Assembly: GCF_001659605.2 (NCBI RefSeq) | Contig: NC_035173.2 | Coordinates: 13,974,945 to 14,038,944, forward strand | Direction: 5' to 3' | Length of the DNA stretch: 64,000 nt | DNA from: Manihot esculenta | Lineage: Eukaryota > Streptophyta > Magnoliopsida > Malpighiales > Euphorbiaceae | Shown here: piece by piece, positions 1-11,775 of the stretch | Numbering within the stretch: position 1 is the first letter of the stretch | Layout: the number at the start of each line of letters is the position of its first letter | The notes under the pieces: generated by a model | Databases searched by the model: none | What the model saw: the letters and a program-made list of their open reading frames with translations, nothing else | What the model was told of the DNA's origin: nothing | Made by a program: the position numbers and the translations under genes

Positions 1-1494
1 TTCCATACCATATCATACCATATCATACGAGGACTAAAGGGTCATTCAACATCCATCCACATCATCATCAAGTTATGCAATGCAACATATTCGTGAATTC
101 TAATGCAAACAGCCTATTATATCTCATGGCATACGTGATGCATGTATCATGCTCAAAATTTATTTATTTGCTTTGAAACATAAAGAGTTATTCCACTCAC
201 CTCTGGCTGAAGCTCTAAGGACTCTGAAGCGACTGACTCACTGTTGGGGTCCTCGGTTCCTCGGGTCCGAACCTACACAGGTGGACTCAAATGAGGGACC
301 AAACATTCATGAACATGACTCTAAAATACGCCCCAAAAACCCCTTAAAACACCTTAAAACAATCATAGAAAACATGCAAAGGAGGGCTAAACAGGGCACT
401 TTCGGCGGTAGATTCAGCGGCCGAAAGGCCCTCCAAAGCCGAAAGTCATGCACCTTCGGCGGCACTTTCGGCGGCCGAAGGTTCCCTTCAGAGACGAAAC
501 TCATGCATGTTCGGCGGCACCTTCGGCGGCCGAAAGTCCCTTCCAGAGCCGAAAGTCATCTTTCGGGGGCAGGGTTCGGCAGCCGATTCATGCTACCACA
601 GGCAGGTTCGGCGGCCGAAAGAACCTTCGGCTGCCGAACCTGAGTTCTTCCCAAAGGGCAGAAACTCGGTTCCAACATGCATAAACGCCTCCCAACTCAT
701 TCAATCATGCATTTTCCTATTCTACAATAGGCATACTCAAGCATACAAGCTCCTAGGGGCTTCAAACTATCCTAAACCCCATCTACAACACATCAAACAT
801 GCATATCCAACATACATTGCTCATAAACACACATTTAACCAAAAACTCAACATAAACCTACACATGCATTTCTACCCCATAAACTTCATAAAACTTACTT
901 AAAACATGAAAGGAACTATGGATATACTCTTACCTCTTGTAGAACGAGAGGAGAGACGATCCGACTCGGAGATGGGAGAGATCCGCTCTTTGGTCTCCAA
1001 GTTTCCAAAACTTGCTCTTTTTGCTCAAATCTCTTCAAATCAACATAAAGCTTGTTAAAACATGAAAGATCGGAGGAAAAACATAAAAAATGAACCATAG
1101 GAGACCATGAACTCACCGTGGCCGAAAATGGGGAGAAAACTCGCCCGTTTCGGCCATGAAGCTCTTATATAGGGCTGCAGACCACCTTTCGGCAGCCGAA
1201 CGTGCCCCCACATCTCATGCAAGTTCGGCGGCCGAACATGAGGTTCGGCGGCCGAACCTTTGAGACTTTCGGAAGCCTAACATGCCCCCCTAAACCATCC
1301 CACGTTCGGCGGCCGAACCTGGAAATGTCTCCTCGGTCTTTTCCATACAAAACTCAATTTCCTTTTTACTTAAAAACATAAAATACAGTAAAACATTTTA
1401 TAAAAACATGATTTTACCCTTCTAGAGGTTTCCGACATCCGAGATTCCACCGGACGGTAGGAATTTCGATACCGGAGTCTAGCCGAGTATTACA
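1..1494 (-). repeat. Tekay-type LTR, truncated by the window start
   Basis: Read on the minus strand, it begins TGTAATACTCGG at 1494 and matches the other LTRs of the window, including the dense TTCGGCGGCCGAA-type palindromes at about 400-640 and 1180-1320 and a TATA-like CTTATATAG near 1171. It abuts mid-pol sequence at 1495 with no polypurine tract or pol 3' end between them. The simplest reading is the right end of an element inserted into the pol of an older element, with CAAAC (1495-1499) as the possible target duplication. The partner copy lies outside the window, so a deletion is also possible. Confidence 0.8.
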
Positions 1495-2607
1495 CAAACT
1501 GTGCCACTTCTCTCTTCATAGCTGGCCACCAATAAACTCTTTTCAGATCTTGATACATTTTGGTGGCTCCAGGGTGAATACTTTATCTGGTATTATGAGC
1601 CTCTCTCATAATGTCTCCCTTCAGACCTACGTCATCTGGTACACACAATCTGTTCCCATAGCGGAGGATCCCTTTGCTGTCAAATCTGAACTCTTCATTC
1701 TTGCCTGACTGAACAGTCCTGGCAATCTTCACTAACTCTGGGTCCTCATGCTGTTTCTGAGCCACCTGCTCCAGAAACACAAGTGCCACTCTCATCTGGG
1801 CTATCAAGGCACCTGTACTAGACAACTCCAACTGCAACCCTTCACTGATGAGTTCGAAGAACTCCCTCACTATTGGTCTCCTCTCTGCTGAAATATGGGA
1901 CAAACTGCCAAGTGATTTCCGGCTTAAGGCGTCTGCCACAACATTCGCCTTACCCGGATGGTACTGAATCTTGCAATCATAGTCACTAAGCAGTTCCACC
2001 CATCTTCTCTGCCTTAGGTTCAATTCCCTCTGACTCAAAATGTACTGCAGGCTCTTATGATCGGTGAAGATCTCACATTTAACCCCATAGAGGTAATGCC
2101 TCCACATCTTGAGTGCAAAGATTACTGCTACCATCTCTAGGTCATGTGTAGGGTAATTCAACTCGTGCTTCTTCAGCTGCCTAGAAGCATAAGCAATCAC
2201 CCTTTCATTCTGCATCAGCACACAACCCAATCCCACACGGGACGCATCACAGAAAACCGTGAAGTCTTCTTTACTAGCTGGCAGAGCTAACACCGAAGCC
2301 GAAGTCAACCTCTTCTTGAGCTCCTCAAAGCTTTCTTCACACTGGTCAGTCTATACAAACCTCTGGTTCTTCTTAGTCAGTCTGGTCATGGGAGCTGCAA
2401 TCTTAGAGAAGTCCTGAACGAACCTCCTGTAGTAACCTGCCAAACCCAAAAAGCTCTTAATCTCTGTCACCGTAGTGGGTCTAGGCCAGTTAGCTATAGC
2501 TTCCAATTTCTTGGGGTCCACCTCGATTCCATTTTCTGACACAACATGCCCCAAGAAAGATATGCTCCTCAGCAAGAACTCACACTTGGAGAACTTGGCA
2601 TACAAGC
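1495..2607 (-). pseudogene. Ty3/gypsy pol fragment (RT C-terminus, RNase H, start of integrase)
   Basis: Translated on the minus strand from 2607, this gives the end of the reverse transcriptase palm/thumb ([15 protein letters not shown]), then RNase H ([35 protein letters not shown]), then the start of the integrase zinc domain. A Trp codon at about 2350 is TAG (TGG in the copies at 18.7 and 53.4 kb). The fragment ends at 2607 where another element is inserted, and resumes at 11776 after a 5-bp repeat (CAAGC). It is therefore the same gene as 11776-14396. The rest of the integrase would lie left of the window. It is a decayed mobile-element gene with no host role. Confidence 0.85.
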
Positions 2608-5335
2608 TGTAACAGCCTGGAAACCGGTACCCCTCTGTAACGGTCCGAACCATCACTGGCACTAGGATCCAGATCGGCTTAAGGCCGCCGGGACCCGTAG
2701 CAAGCCGACTATCCTCTCTGTGTACCTGATAAATCCCATACATGTTACAAAACTACTCAATAATCCTGTAAAACTCTCCAGGCTTAACGACTGCTACTCA
2801 GACATGCTAATCTGAATGGCCCTCAGGGCCTATACCAGTGACTACTATCTGCTGTGGGTCAAGGGATTTAAACCCTTTGAATCTATAATACAATGCACTA
2901 GTATCTCATCAAAGCCATACATTAAGCCTGATACACACATTTCTCATCAAGAAACGTAAAACAAGATTCATGTACAAGGGATTAATCATACATCACACTA
3001 TAGCAATGACACTAGGGAAAGCACAAGTCTATCCAGTATATGACAATACTTATCTATACATTACAACTAATCTTTATTTACATCATGTCCACTATGCTAT
3101 TACAAAGATACATTCATATCTTTCTTTACTCTTGCTGACTGGGACTTCCCATAGCTATCTCGGAACCTGCAAAACTGGGGTCAAGGGAGTGGGATGAGCT
3201 CTAGAGCCCAGTGAGGAGGAACAATAAAAACAGTTCATTAATTACATGCTCTCATGAAATGCATCACATCACAAACATATCATCTCAAGGATGAACTTGT
3301 CACCATAGCCCTCTACATACACAGTAGTATGTCCAACTGTGCCAGGGGCGATTAGGCCTCACCTGGACTACTCTTAAGATATCATAATATGTCCAACTGT
3401 GCCAGGGGCAATTAGGCCTCACCTGGACTACTCTGATCTCTGATCTGACAGACTGTCTGTCTAACCCATAGTACCAGGAGCGACCTGGACTATCCAGGAG
3501 CGACCTGGTATGGCTACCACAAGCCATAACTCTGTATCTGCTCTCTATCAAGGGCTAAGGATCATCCAACATTCATCCATACAAATATCATCTTATGCAA
3601 TGCGTCATATTCGTGAATCGAATGCAATACAACCTAATACAAAAACATGGCATTTTATGATGCATGATCATGCTAGAAGTGTGTCATTTCTGAATTTAAA
3701 GCATCAAGTTTAGTTCCACTCACTTGTAGCCAAGCAGTGGCTAGCTCTGGGCCAACTCTCACTCTGAAGCAGCTACTACTGCTAAACTCTTCGGTTCCTC
3801 GGGTCCAATCCTACAATGGAGGACGCAAATGAGGCACCAAACATACTCTATACAACTGCTAACCAACTCCCCAAAACCCCTCTAGAACACCTCAAAACAT
3901 GCATGCAAAACAAGCAAAGGAAGGCTGGACAGGGCACCTTCGGCTAGGGGTGAGCAATCGGTCGGTTCGGTTCAAAACCGAACCGAACCGAATAAACCAA
4001 AAACCGAAATTTTAGATTTTATGAAAACCGAACCGAACCGATTTTGGTCAGAAACCGAATCGAACCGAACCGGTCTGATTCGGTTCGATTCGGTTCGGTT
4101 TGATCGGTTTCGATTTTTAATATTTTTTTAATTTTTTACACTTTATTTTTAGTATTTTAAAATTTAATTAAAATATTTTAATTTTAATATAATTTAATTT
4201 CTCTATATTATTGAAAAAACATATTATTATTCCTAATCGGTTCGGTTTGGTTTTTTCGGTTTTTTTCTTATCAAAACCGAACCGAACCGAAATAACCAAA
4301 ATTTCTGAAATTTAAAACCGAACCGAACCGAACCGAAATGTATAAAAAACCGAACCAAATTTTCAAATCGGTTCGGTTCGGTCGGTTTTTTCGGTTCGAA
4401 CCGGATTCTGCTCACCCCTACCTTCGGCAGCACCTTCTGCGGCCGAATGTCTCCTCCAGAGACGAAAGTCGGGCATGTTCGGCGGCCGAATCCTCCTTCG
4501 GCTACCGAACCTGAGTTCATCCTGAACTCAGCTTCGTGCATAAACACGCCTCCCACACCTTCCAAGCCATCCCAACATGCACTTACCCTCTCTACCTCTG
4601 TCATAACTCCGACAACAAGCATATAGGAGCTTAAGACCCCTTAAACTCCAACAAACAAGCTCAACAAACAAACATATAGCACAAAGGGTCCATAAACCCT
4701 ACTATGCACAACTCATGCAAACTCAAACATTAACTCCCCTTCCCTTCATAAAATTCATAAAAAACAGTATAAACACCAAGGATCTCCATTTACCTCTTGA
4801 AGAACAAAGGCTGGTGTGATCCAAACTCAAAGATATGGAGATTTAAGCTCCAAACTTCTCCAAGCTTTCAAACTCTTCAAAAACACATAAACCTTACTTA
4901 AAACTTGTTTAACTTTGAAAGATTAGAAGAAAAACCATGAAAACACTCCAAGGAGATCAAGAACTCACCTGCCAGAAGGAGAGACGAAACCTCCTCTCTG
5001 TTTCTGGACTCGGTGCCCTATATAGATGAACAACCGCCTCAGCTTCGGCAGCCGAAACTGCATGCGAACCCATGCAACGTTCGGCGGCCGAACATTGCCT
5101 TCGGGGGCCGAATCTAAGGGACTTTCGGCAGCCGAACTTTACCTTCGGCGGCCGAACATGGCAAAATGCCTCCTTGGCCTTTTCTCTTCAAAACTCAATC
5201 CTTTTCCATTCTAACCCTTTAAAACACTTGAAAACATTTAGAAAAACTTTCTCTTACCCTTCCAGAGACCTCTGACATCCACGAATTCCACCGGACGGTA
5301 GGAATTCCGATGTCTGAAGCTAGCCGGGTATTACA
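2608..5335 (-). repeat. 3' LTR of the 2608-11775 element (carries a hAT MITE)
   Basis: On the plus strand it runs from TGTAACAGCCTGG to GGTATTACA. Its length is 2728 bp, or 2244 bp after subtracting the MITE and one target duplication, against 2246 bp for the partner at 9530-11775. It belongs to a subfamily distinct from the TGTAACGACCCGG LTRs elsewhere in the window. A TATA-like CTATATAG on the coding strand lies near 5020. Palindromic TTCGGC-GCCGAA motifs occur at 4470-4510 and 5045-5160. Confidence 0.92.
3945..4420. mobile_element. hAT-type MITE with 12-bp terminal inverted repeats and an 8-bp target duplication
   Basis: The element starts TAGGGGTGAGCA and ends with the exact reverse complement TGCTCACCCCTA. 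Both sides carry CCTTCGGC (3937-3944 and 4421-4428), an 8-bp duplication as made by hAT transposases. The interior is a foldback of GGTTCGGTTC / GAACCGAACC blocks around an AT-rich core, with no coding capacity. The sister LTR at about 10860 has the uninterrupted sequence, an empty site. The MITE therefore arrived after the host retrotransposon inserted. Confidence 0.93.
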
Positions 5336-5352
5336 TTCTTCCCCCCTTTAAG
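5336..5352 (-). other. Polypurine tract of the 2608-11775 element
   Basis: The minus strand reads CTTAAAGGGGGGAAGAA directly before the 3' LTR. This is the expected primer for plus-strand DNA synthesis. A conserved hairpin (GAACATTCG / CGAATGTTC) sits just upstream on the coding strand. Confidence 0.8.
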
Positions 5353-7861
5353 AACATTCGTCCTCGAATGTTCACACAACAAACACATATGCAAAGAAGC
5401 AATTACGGAAAGCCTAACACTTTCCTCTGAAACGAGACACAGATATTACGGGAGTAAAACTCCTGGGTTGGCTATACTTCCTGACTCTGCTGACTCTTAA
5501 CTATTTCATCTGTGTCCACACTACTTCTGCCTGTACACAGTCAACGTGACTCTTTTCGCTACCCGCTGACTTTCTTTTCTCTTTACCTTTTCTCAGCTCA
5601 ATTCACACTACGCTGGTTATACTAACCTTTGCTTTTCTTTCCTCAACCCGATCAGAGGAGTAACAACTCTAAGGACATGCTAGATGATTTGGCTATAGCT
5701 TTAACTCTCTACTTAAGATTGTGACACTTCACAATTCATATAGACATGCCCTGAAATCGAACTCATATTACTGAACTTGGCCTCTATGTCGTGTTCTCTT
5801 AAAATCTACACCACTTAGTAGATAATGGGCATGCTTCTCTGTTTTTCTAACCTATTCTCCGCTTTTGCTGCGCACTCTGATCCTTGCCCGCCTTTCTTCT
5901 TCTTTCCTATACTGGTTTTTTGTTTTCTTTAACTCTCTCTCTAACTCACAACATCTAGTTCCCAACTCTTAGATCTATCGTGGAGAATACACAGCTCCTA
6001 CTCGCTGTCTCCACAGATCATTAATTCTGCGTGGGAACACCTGTCCTTGGTAGTGATTTTGTCCAACTGCTCACAGTTGTTACAAAATCTCAAGGTTTCA
6101 TCCTTTGTTTCTCACACCAACACTGGAACATTCCAGGGTGAGGTACTAGGTCGGATATACCTTTTCTCTACCAAGCTTCTCTATCATACTCTGACTATGC
6201 TCTCTCTCGGCAGGTGCCATCCTGTAGGGTAGAAGGAAAGAAATGGTTCCGCGTCCAGACACCACTTCTATTCCACACTCTGACTTCCTGACAGATGGTA
6301 AACCTAACAGCTCACCTGGGAAACATCTAGTACTCACTAGCAACGGGCACTGAGGCTAATTCCCCGATCTGACTACTAAACTCGCTCGCAAGAGCTAGAA
6401 CCCTCTGATAACCTTTCCTGTGTACCTTTGAGCCTGTTGGGCTGACATCAAACCTCTAGGCACCTATACTCTGTCCCTTCCAAGGACTATCTCTGATCCA
6501 TCCTAGCCTCTGAACTCTTCTACCTTGTCTCTACAGACACAGGTAGTACAATGAGTAAGTAGCCAATCCGCCCTAAAATGACATCAAATAGTCAACTCTA
6601 GAACCATAAGGTCAGCTGGATAGTATCTACTCACTACAAACTCTAAACTGCTCTGACTGACTGACTCTGCCTCAGATGGATCATACTCGGGTCCACTAAC
6701 CCAGAGAACACACTCTAAGCCTAGAAGTCATCAAACCCACTCTATAAACAGCTCACTAAGCCACAAGGAAGTAGAAATACGCGGGGTCAAAACAAACAAC
6801 ATACACATCCGAACATCCACAAGTGAACATACCTGACGTCACTGTGTTCGATGTGATAGTTTCCTACTGAGTCAGGGTGAAGATCCGAGCTAAAGCTAAC
6901 GGAACTTCCCTCGGGAACTGACTAATGGAAAGGCTAACCCTTTCCTTTGCCTCAACTACCACTTAATCCCAGATTAAACTGAAATCTCCTCCGGAACTTA
7001 CACTTATTCTTACTCATTTCTTTCTCTGTTCTATTCTAGTTTACTTACTTTTCTCTTTTTCTTCTTTTTTTTTCTTTTTTTTCTTTTTGTTATTCTTCTC
7101 TTTTTTTTTGTCTTACTCTGTTCTCTAACTTAGTTATTATCCTTGAGGGCTGCACTCGGAGATGAGAGATCACTCTCCCTATACCTGGATAAGATCCAAG
7201 GCCATAGCATCTCATAGCAACACTCTTGAGCATCTTTCCTAGCTCACTAACCACTAGCTACTACTCGTTTGGCTTTTACCATCTTGCTTACTCTACTGTC
7301 TCGACACCATTCCTATCTCCCACTCTATTCTCTTCGTAGGTGGTAAACCTGATGATTTGTCTGGGTCACTATCTACAACTTTTCTCTGCCTGGCTATGGG
7401 CACTAAAACTGGTTCCTCTCCTGATCTGACTAACTGCTATGCTCTCTGACACAAGCAAGCAACCTCTGATAACCTATCTTGAACAGCTTAAGAGCCTCTA
7501 GGGTTGATATCAAACTCCAGGCCTCTCTACACTGTCCCCTCAACAAACTACCTGTGATCCATCCTGCGCTCTCTAAGCCTGACTACTCTGCCTATCGAAG
7601 GCAGGACTATGAGTAGCTAGCCCATCCACCCCTAGACTGACATCAAACAGTCACTCTAGAACCACTAGGTCAGCTGGAAGGCACCTACTCAAAACTCGCA
7701 CTCAACTCTATTGGCAGACTGACTCTGCCGCTGAGGGATCACACTTGAGTCTATTGACCCAAAGAGGACATTCTAATCCCAGAAGCTATCAAACCCCTAC
7801 TCTCTATGGCTCTCAAAGCACGAAGGAAAGCGAAACATCAGAGTCTTTAATAGCAGACACA
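5353..7861 (-). pseudogene. Scrambled pol remnant of the non-autonomous element
   Basis: No long frame exists here. Parts are still recognisable by alignment to intact pol at the DNA level. About 6030-6240 resembles the reverse transcriptase start seen at 12090-12310. About 6260-6900 and again about 7310-7960 resemble the protease to linker region, so that part appears twice, roughly 1.05 kb apart. Between them, about 7010-7110, is a pyrimidine-rich T tract. Integrase and chromodomain are not recognisable. I could not read any intact enzyme motif. Confidence 0.6.
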
Positions 7862-9232
7862 TCAAAACATATGGAAGTGAAAAGTACCTGTCACCGCCAT
7901 GTCTGATGTGTGAGCCTCTTGCTGCGTCAAAGCGAAGATCCGTGCTGGTACTGATGGACCTTCACCTGGGGAACCTGTGGAAGAAGGAGTGATCTCGCTC
8001 CCTCTGCCTCTGCCCAACGCCATGGCTAGAGCTCCTGGCTGAGTCACTCTGTCTGACAAAGTCGCGGTGGAACACTCACGTGCTTTGTGCCCCTCCTGTC
8101 CACACCTGAAACATGCTGTTGTCCCTACTAGACAGACTCCCTTGTGCGGCCTACCGCACCTCGAACATTTGGAGTTGTTCAAATCAGAGCTCGATCCCTC
8201 ACCTATTCCCAGACTAGACTTTATCTACTTCCAGAACTTATTCTTCTTTGATCTCCTGAGGCCTCTACCTCCTTTCTTACTCTTTGTCCCAGCCTCATGC
8301 AGAGGGGAGAGATTAACATCACTTGTCCCTGCAAGTTTGGCACTAGCTTCCCTCTTCTGTGCCATATCTCCTATATTATGGAAACTCTCCCTTGACCTGT
8401 CTGGTAAAACCCCTTCTACAAACTCATGAGCAAACTGCTCCCAAGATAAGCGTTCTACCCTCGAATCCACATACTGGTTGAACCATTCCCTTGCTTTTTC
8501 ACATTTCAATGTGACCCCTGCCAGCTGAATGGCTCTACTCTCACTGGCTCCCAACTCATCAGTTATCAGCTTAACCATTCTAAGATACTCAACAGGGTCA
8601 TCACCAGTCTCAAATGTGGGAACATCCAACCTCACATAGTCTGTCATCTGTACCCTACTTTCTCCAGGTGAACTAGGCTTAGATGTTTGGACAACTGGGG
8701 CTACTGGTTCTACTGGTGGTGGAGGAGGTGCAACATGCTCTGAGGTAGGGTTTGCTGACCTTGGATAACCAAAGAAGGGTGGAAACATGGTATACTGTGG
8801 ATATGACGGTGGATATGGCGGGTAAAAGGGAGGATAGGGCATAAAGGTGGGATATGGGTTATACCTAGGAAACTCCGATGTATCACCCATTAGGTACTTT
8901 GCCCCCCACGGATAGGGTGGATACTGAGGTGGAACAAATCTCGAGGCCTGAGTACCTCCTTGGGACTCACCCATATCTCCTCCTAACCTGCTCATGCCAA
9001 AGCTACCATCTCTGCTCTGCTCATCCTCCTCTACGACTCTCATAAACCCTGACATATCACTCTGAACGACTCCCCTTCGACTCTCATCAACAGACCTTCT
9101 AGGGTCCCTTGATGTACCTTCTCTGCTTACACTATCTGATGTTGCCCTTTGCAGAACAGGGTGATGGGCCTCCATGCCCTCATTCTCCGGCGGAGCTCCA
9201 GTCAATCTAACAGATCGACGAGTTCCTCTCAT
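7862..9232 (-). pseudogene. Damaged Ty3/gypsy gag (capsid and zinc knuckle)
   Basis: Starting from the conserved MRGTRRSVRLTG at 9232, the frame runs through a proline/tyrosine-rich N-terminus and a retrotransposon gag core (DDPVEYLRMVK, KCEKAREWFNQYV). It then reaches a lysine-rich segment and stops at 8225-8227. The downstream frame at 7862-8182 carries the nucleocapsid knuckles CSRCGRPHKGVC and [14 protein letters not shown] (CX2CX4HX4C). Compared with gag at 50455, about 60-70 residues after the VLPDRSRESF region are missing. A splice-acceptor-like TTTTCAG lies 7 bp upstream of the start, as in the plus-strand relative. Confidence 0.8.
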
Positions 9233-9513
9233 CCTGCCTCTGAAAAGCACAACATCACACACAAAAATATCATCAAATGATCCATGTGAGACCACATGAA
9301 TCCTCAGCACATATAGAACATATCAATAATGCACATGCAGCTCATCATGGCATTTCACATCATCATGCAAGATAGGACTCCACATCCTATCCTAGTGGAC
9401 ATGATTGTACCTATTGTGCTCCCCTTCCTATACCAGACAACACCTCTTTCCGATGTGGGATATCTCTCATCCTTGAACAAAGATGCTCAGCACACCGTAC
9501 TCTTGAGGCCCTA

Positions 9514-9526
9514 TGCTCTGATACCA
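9514..9526 (-). other. Primer binding site (initiator Met tRNA) of the 2608-11775 element
   Basis: The minus strand reads TGGTATCAGAGCA, complementary to the 3' end of plant initiator Met tRNA. It lies 3 bp inside the 5' LTR, which ends on this strand at 9530. It fixes the element's orientation as minus. Confidence 0.9.
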
Positions 9527-9529
9527 ATC

Positions 9530-11775
9530 TGTAACAGCCTGGAAACCGGTACCCCTCTGTAACGGTCCGAACCATCACTGGCACTAGGATCCAGATCGGC
9601 TTAAGGCTGCCGGGACCCGTAGCAAGCCGACTATACTCTCTGTGTACCTGATAAATCCCATACATGTTACAAAACTACTCAATAATCCTGTAAAACTCTC
9701 CAGGCTTAACGACTGCTACTCAGACATGCTAATCTGAAATGGCCCTCAGGGCCTATACCAGTGACTACTATCTGCTGTGGGTCAAGGGATTTAAACCCTT
9801 TGAATCTGTAATACAATGCACTAGTATCTCATCAAAGCCATACATTAAGCCTGATACACACATTTCTCATCAAGAAACGTAAAACAGGATTCATGTACAA
9901 GGGATTAATCATACATCACACTATAGCAATGACACTAGGGAAAGCACAAGTCTATCCAGTATATGACAGTACTTATCTATACATTACAACTAATCTTTAT
10001 TTACATCATGTCCACTATGCTATTACAAATATACATTCATATCTTTCTTTACTCTTGCTGACTGGGACTTCCCATAGCTATCTCGGAACTTGCAAAACTG
10101 GGGTCAAGGGAGTGGGATGAGCTCTAGAGCCCAGTGAGGAGGAACAATAAAAACAGTTCATTAATTACATGCTCTCATGAAATGCATCACATCACAAACA
10201 TATCATCTTAAGGATGAACTTGTCACCATAGCCCTCTACATACACAGTAGTATGTCCAACTGTGCCAGGGGCGATTAGGCCTCACTTGGACTACTCTTAA
10301 GATATCATAATATGTCCAACTGTGCCAGGGGCGATTAGGCCTCACCTGGACTACTCTGATCTCTGATCTGACAGACTGTCTGTCTAACCCATAGTACCAG
10401 GAGCGACCTGGACTATCTAGGAGCGACCTGGTATGGCTACCACAAGCCATAACTCTGTATCTGCTCTCTATCAAGGGCTAAGGATCATCCAACATTCATC
10501 CATACAAATATCATCTTATGCAATGCGTCATATTCATGAATCGAATGCAATACAACCTAATACAAAAACATGGCATTTTATGATGCATGGATCATGCTAG
10601 AAGTGTGTCATTTCTGAATTTAAAACATCAAATTTAGTTCCACTCACCTGTAGCCAAGTAGTGGCTAGCTCTGGGCCAACTCTCACTCTGAAGTAGCTAC
10701 TACTGCTAAACTCTTCGGTTCCTCGAGTCCAATCCTACAATGGAGGACGCAAATGAGGCACCAAACATACTCTATACAACTGCTAACCAACTCCCCAAAA
10801 TCTCTCTAGAACACCTCAAAACATGCATGCAAAACAAGCAAAGGAAGGCTGGACAGGGCACCTTCGGTAGCACCTTCGGCGGTCGAATGTCTCCTCCAGA
10901 GACGAAAGTCGGGCATGTTCGGCGGCCGAATCCTCCTTCGGCTGCCGAACCTGAGTTCATCCTGAACTCAGCTTCGTGCATAAACACGCCTCCCACACCT
11001 TCCAAGCCGTCCCAACATGCACTTATCCTCTCTACCTCTGTCATAACTCCGACAACAAGCATATAGGAGCTTAAGACCCCTTAAACTCCAACAAACAAGC
11101 TCAACAAACAAACATATAGCACAAAGGGTCCATAAACCCTACTATGCACAACTCATGCAAACTCAAACATTAACTCCCCTTCCCTTCATAAAATTCATAA
11201 AAAACAGTATAAACACCAAGGATCTCCATTTACCTCTTGAAGAACAAAGGCTGGTGTGATCCAAACTCAAAGATATGGAGATTCAAGCTCCAAACTTCTC
11301 CAAGCTTTCAAACTCTTCAAAAACATATAAACCTTACTTAAAACTTGTTTAACTTTGAAAGATTAGAAGAAAAACCATGAAAACACTCCAAGGAGATCAA
11401 GAACTCACCTGCCAGAAGGAGAGACGAAACCTCCTCTCTGTTTCTGGACTCGGTGCCCTATATAGATGAACAACCGCCTCAGCTTCGGCAGCCGAAACTG
11501 CATGCGAACCCATGCAACGTTCGGCGGCCGAACATTGCCTTCGGGGGCCGAATCTAAGGGACTTTCGGCGGCCGAACTTTACCTTCGGCGGCCGAACATG
11601 GCAAAATGCATCCTTGGCCTTTTCTCTTCAAAACTCAATCCTTTTCCATTCTAACCCTTTAAAACACTTGAAAACATTTAGAAAAACTTTCTCTTACCCT
11701 TCCAGAGACCTCTGACATCCACGAATTCCACCGGACGGTAGGAATTCCGATGTCTGAAGCTAGCCGGGTATTACA
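9530..11775 (-). repeat. 5' LTR of the 2608-11775 element
   Basis: 2246 bp, from TGTAACAGCCTGG to GGGTATTACA on the plus strand. It is nearly identical to 2608-5335 in the stretches compared, but lacks the hAT MITE at the corresponding site (about 10860). The target duplication CAAGC follows immediately at 11776-11780. Confidence 0.92.

Larger units (their letters stand above)
2608..11775 (-). mobile_element. Near-complete non-autonomous Tekay-like LTR retrotransposon with target duplication CAAGC
   Basis: Two LTRs (2608-5335 and 9530-11775) lie in the same minus orientation and begin TGTAATACCCGG when read on that strand. They bracket a 4.2-kb interior with an initiator-Met primer site next to the right LTR and a polypurine tract next to the left one. 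CAAGC flanks both ends (2603-2607 and 11776-11780). The host pol reading resumes across it, so the insertion boundaries are certain. The LTRs are very alike except for a 484-bp MITE insertion in the left one, so insertion was fairly recent. The interior has a damaged gag but only scrambled pol remnants and no integrase frame. It must have been mobilised by enzymes from a relative. Confidence 0.9.
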
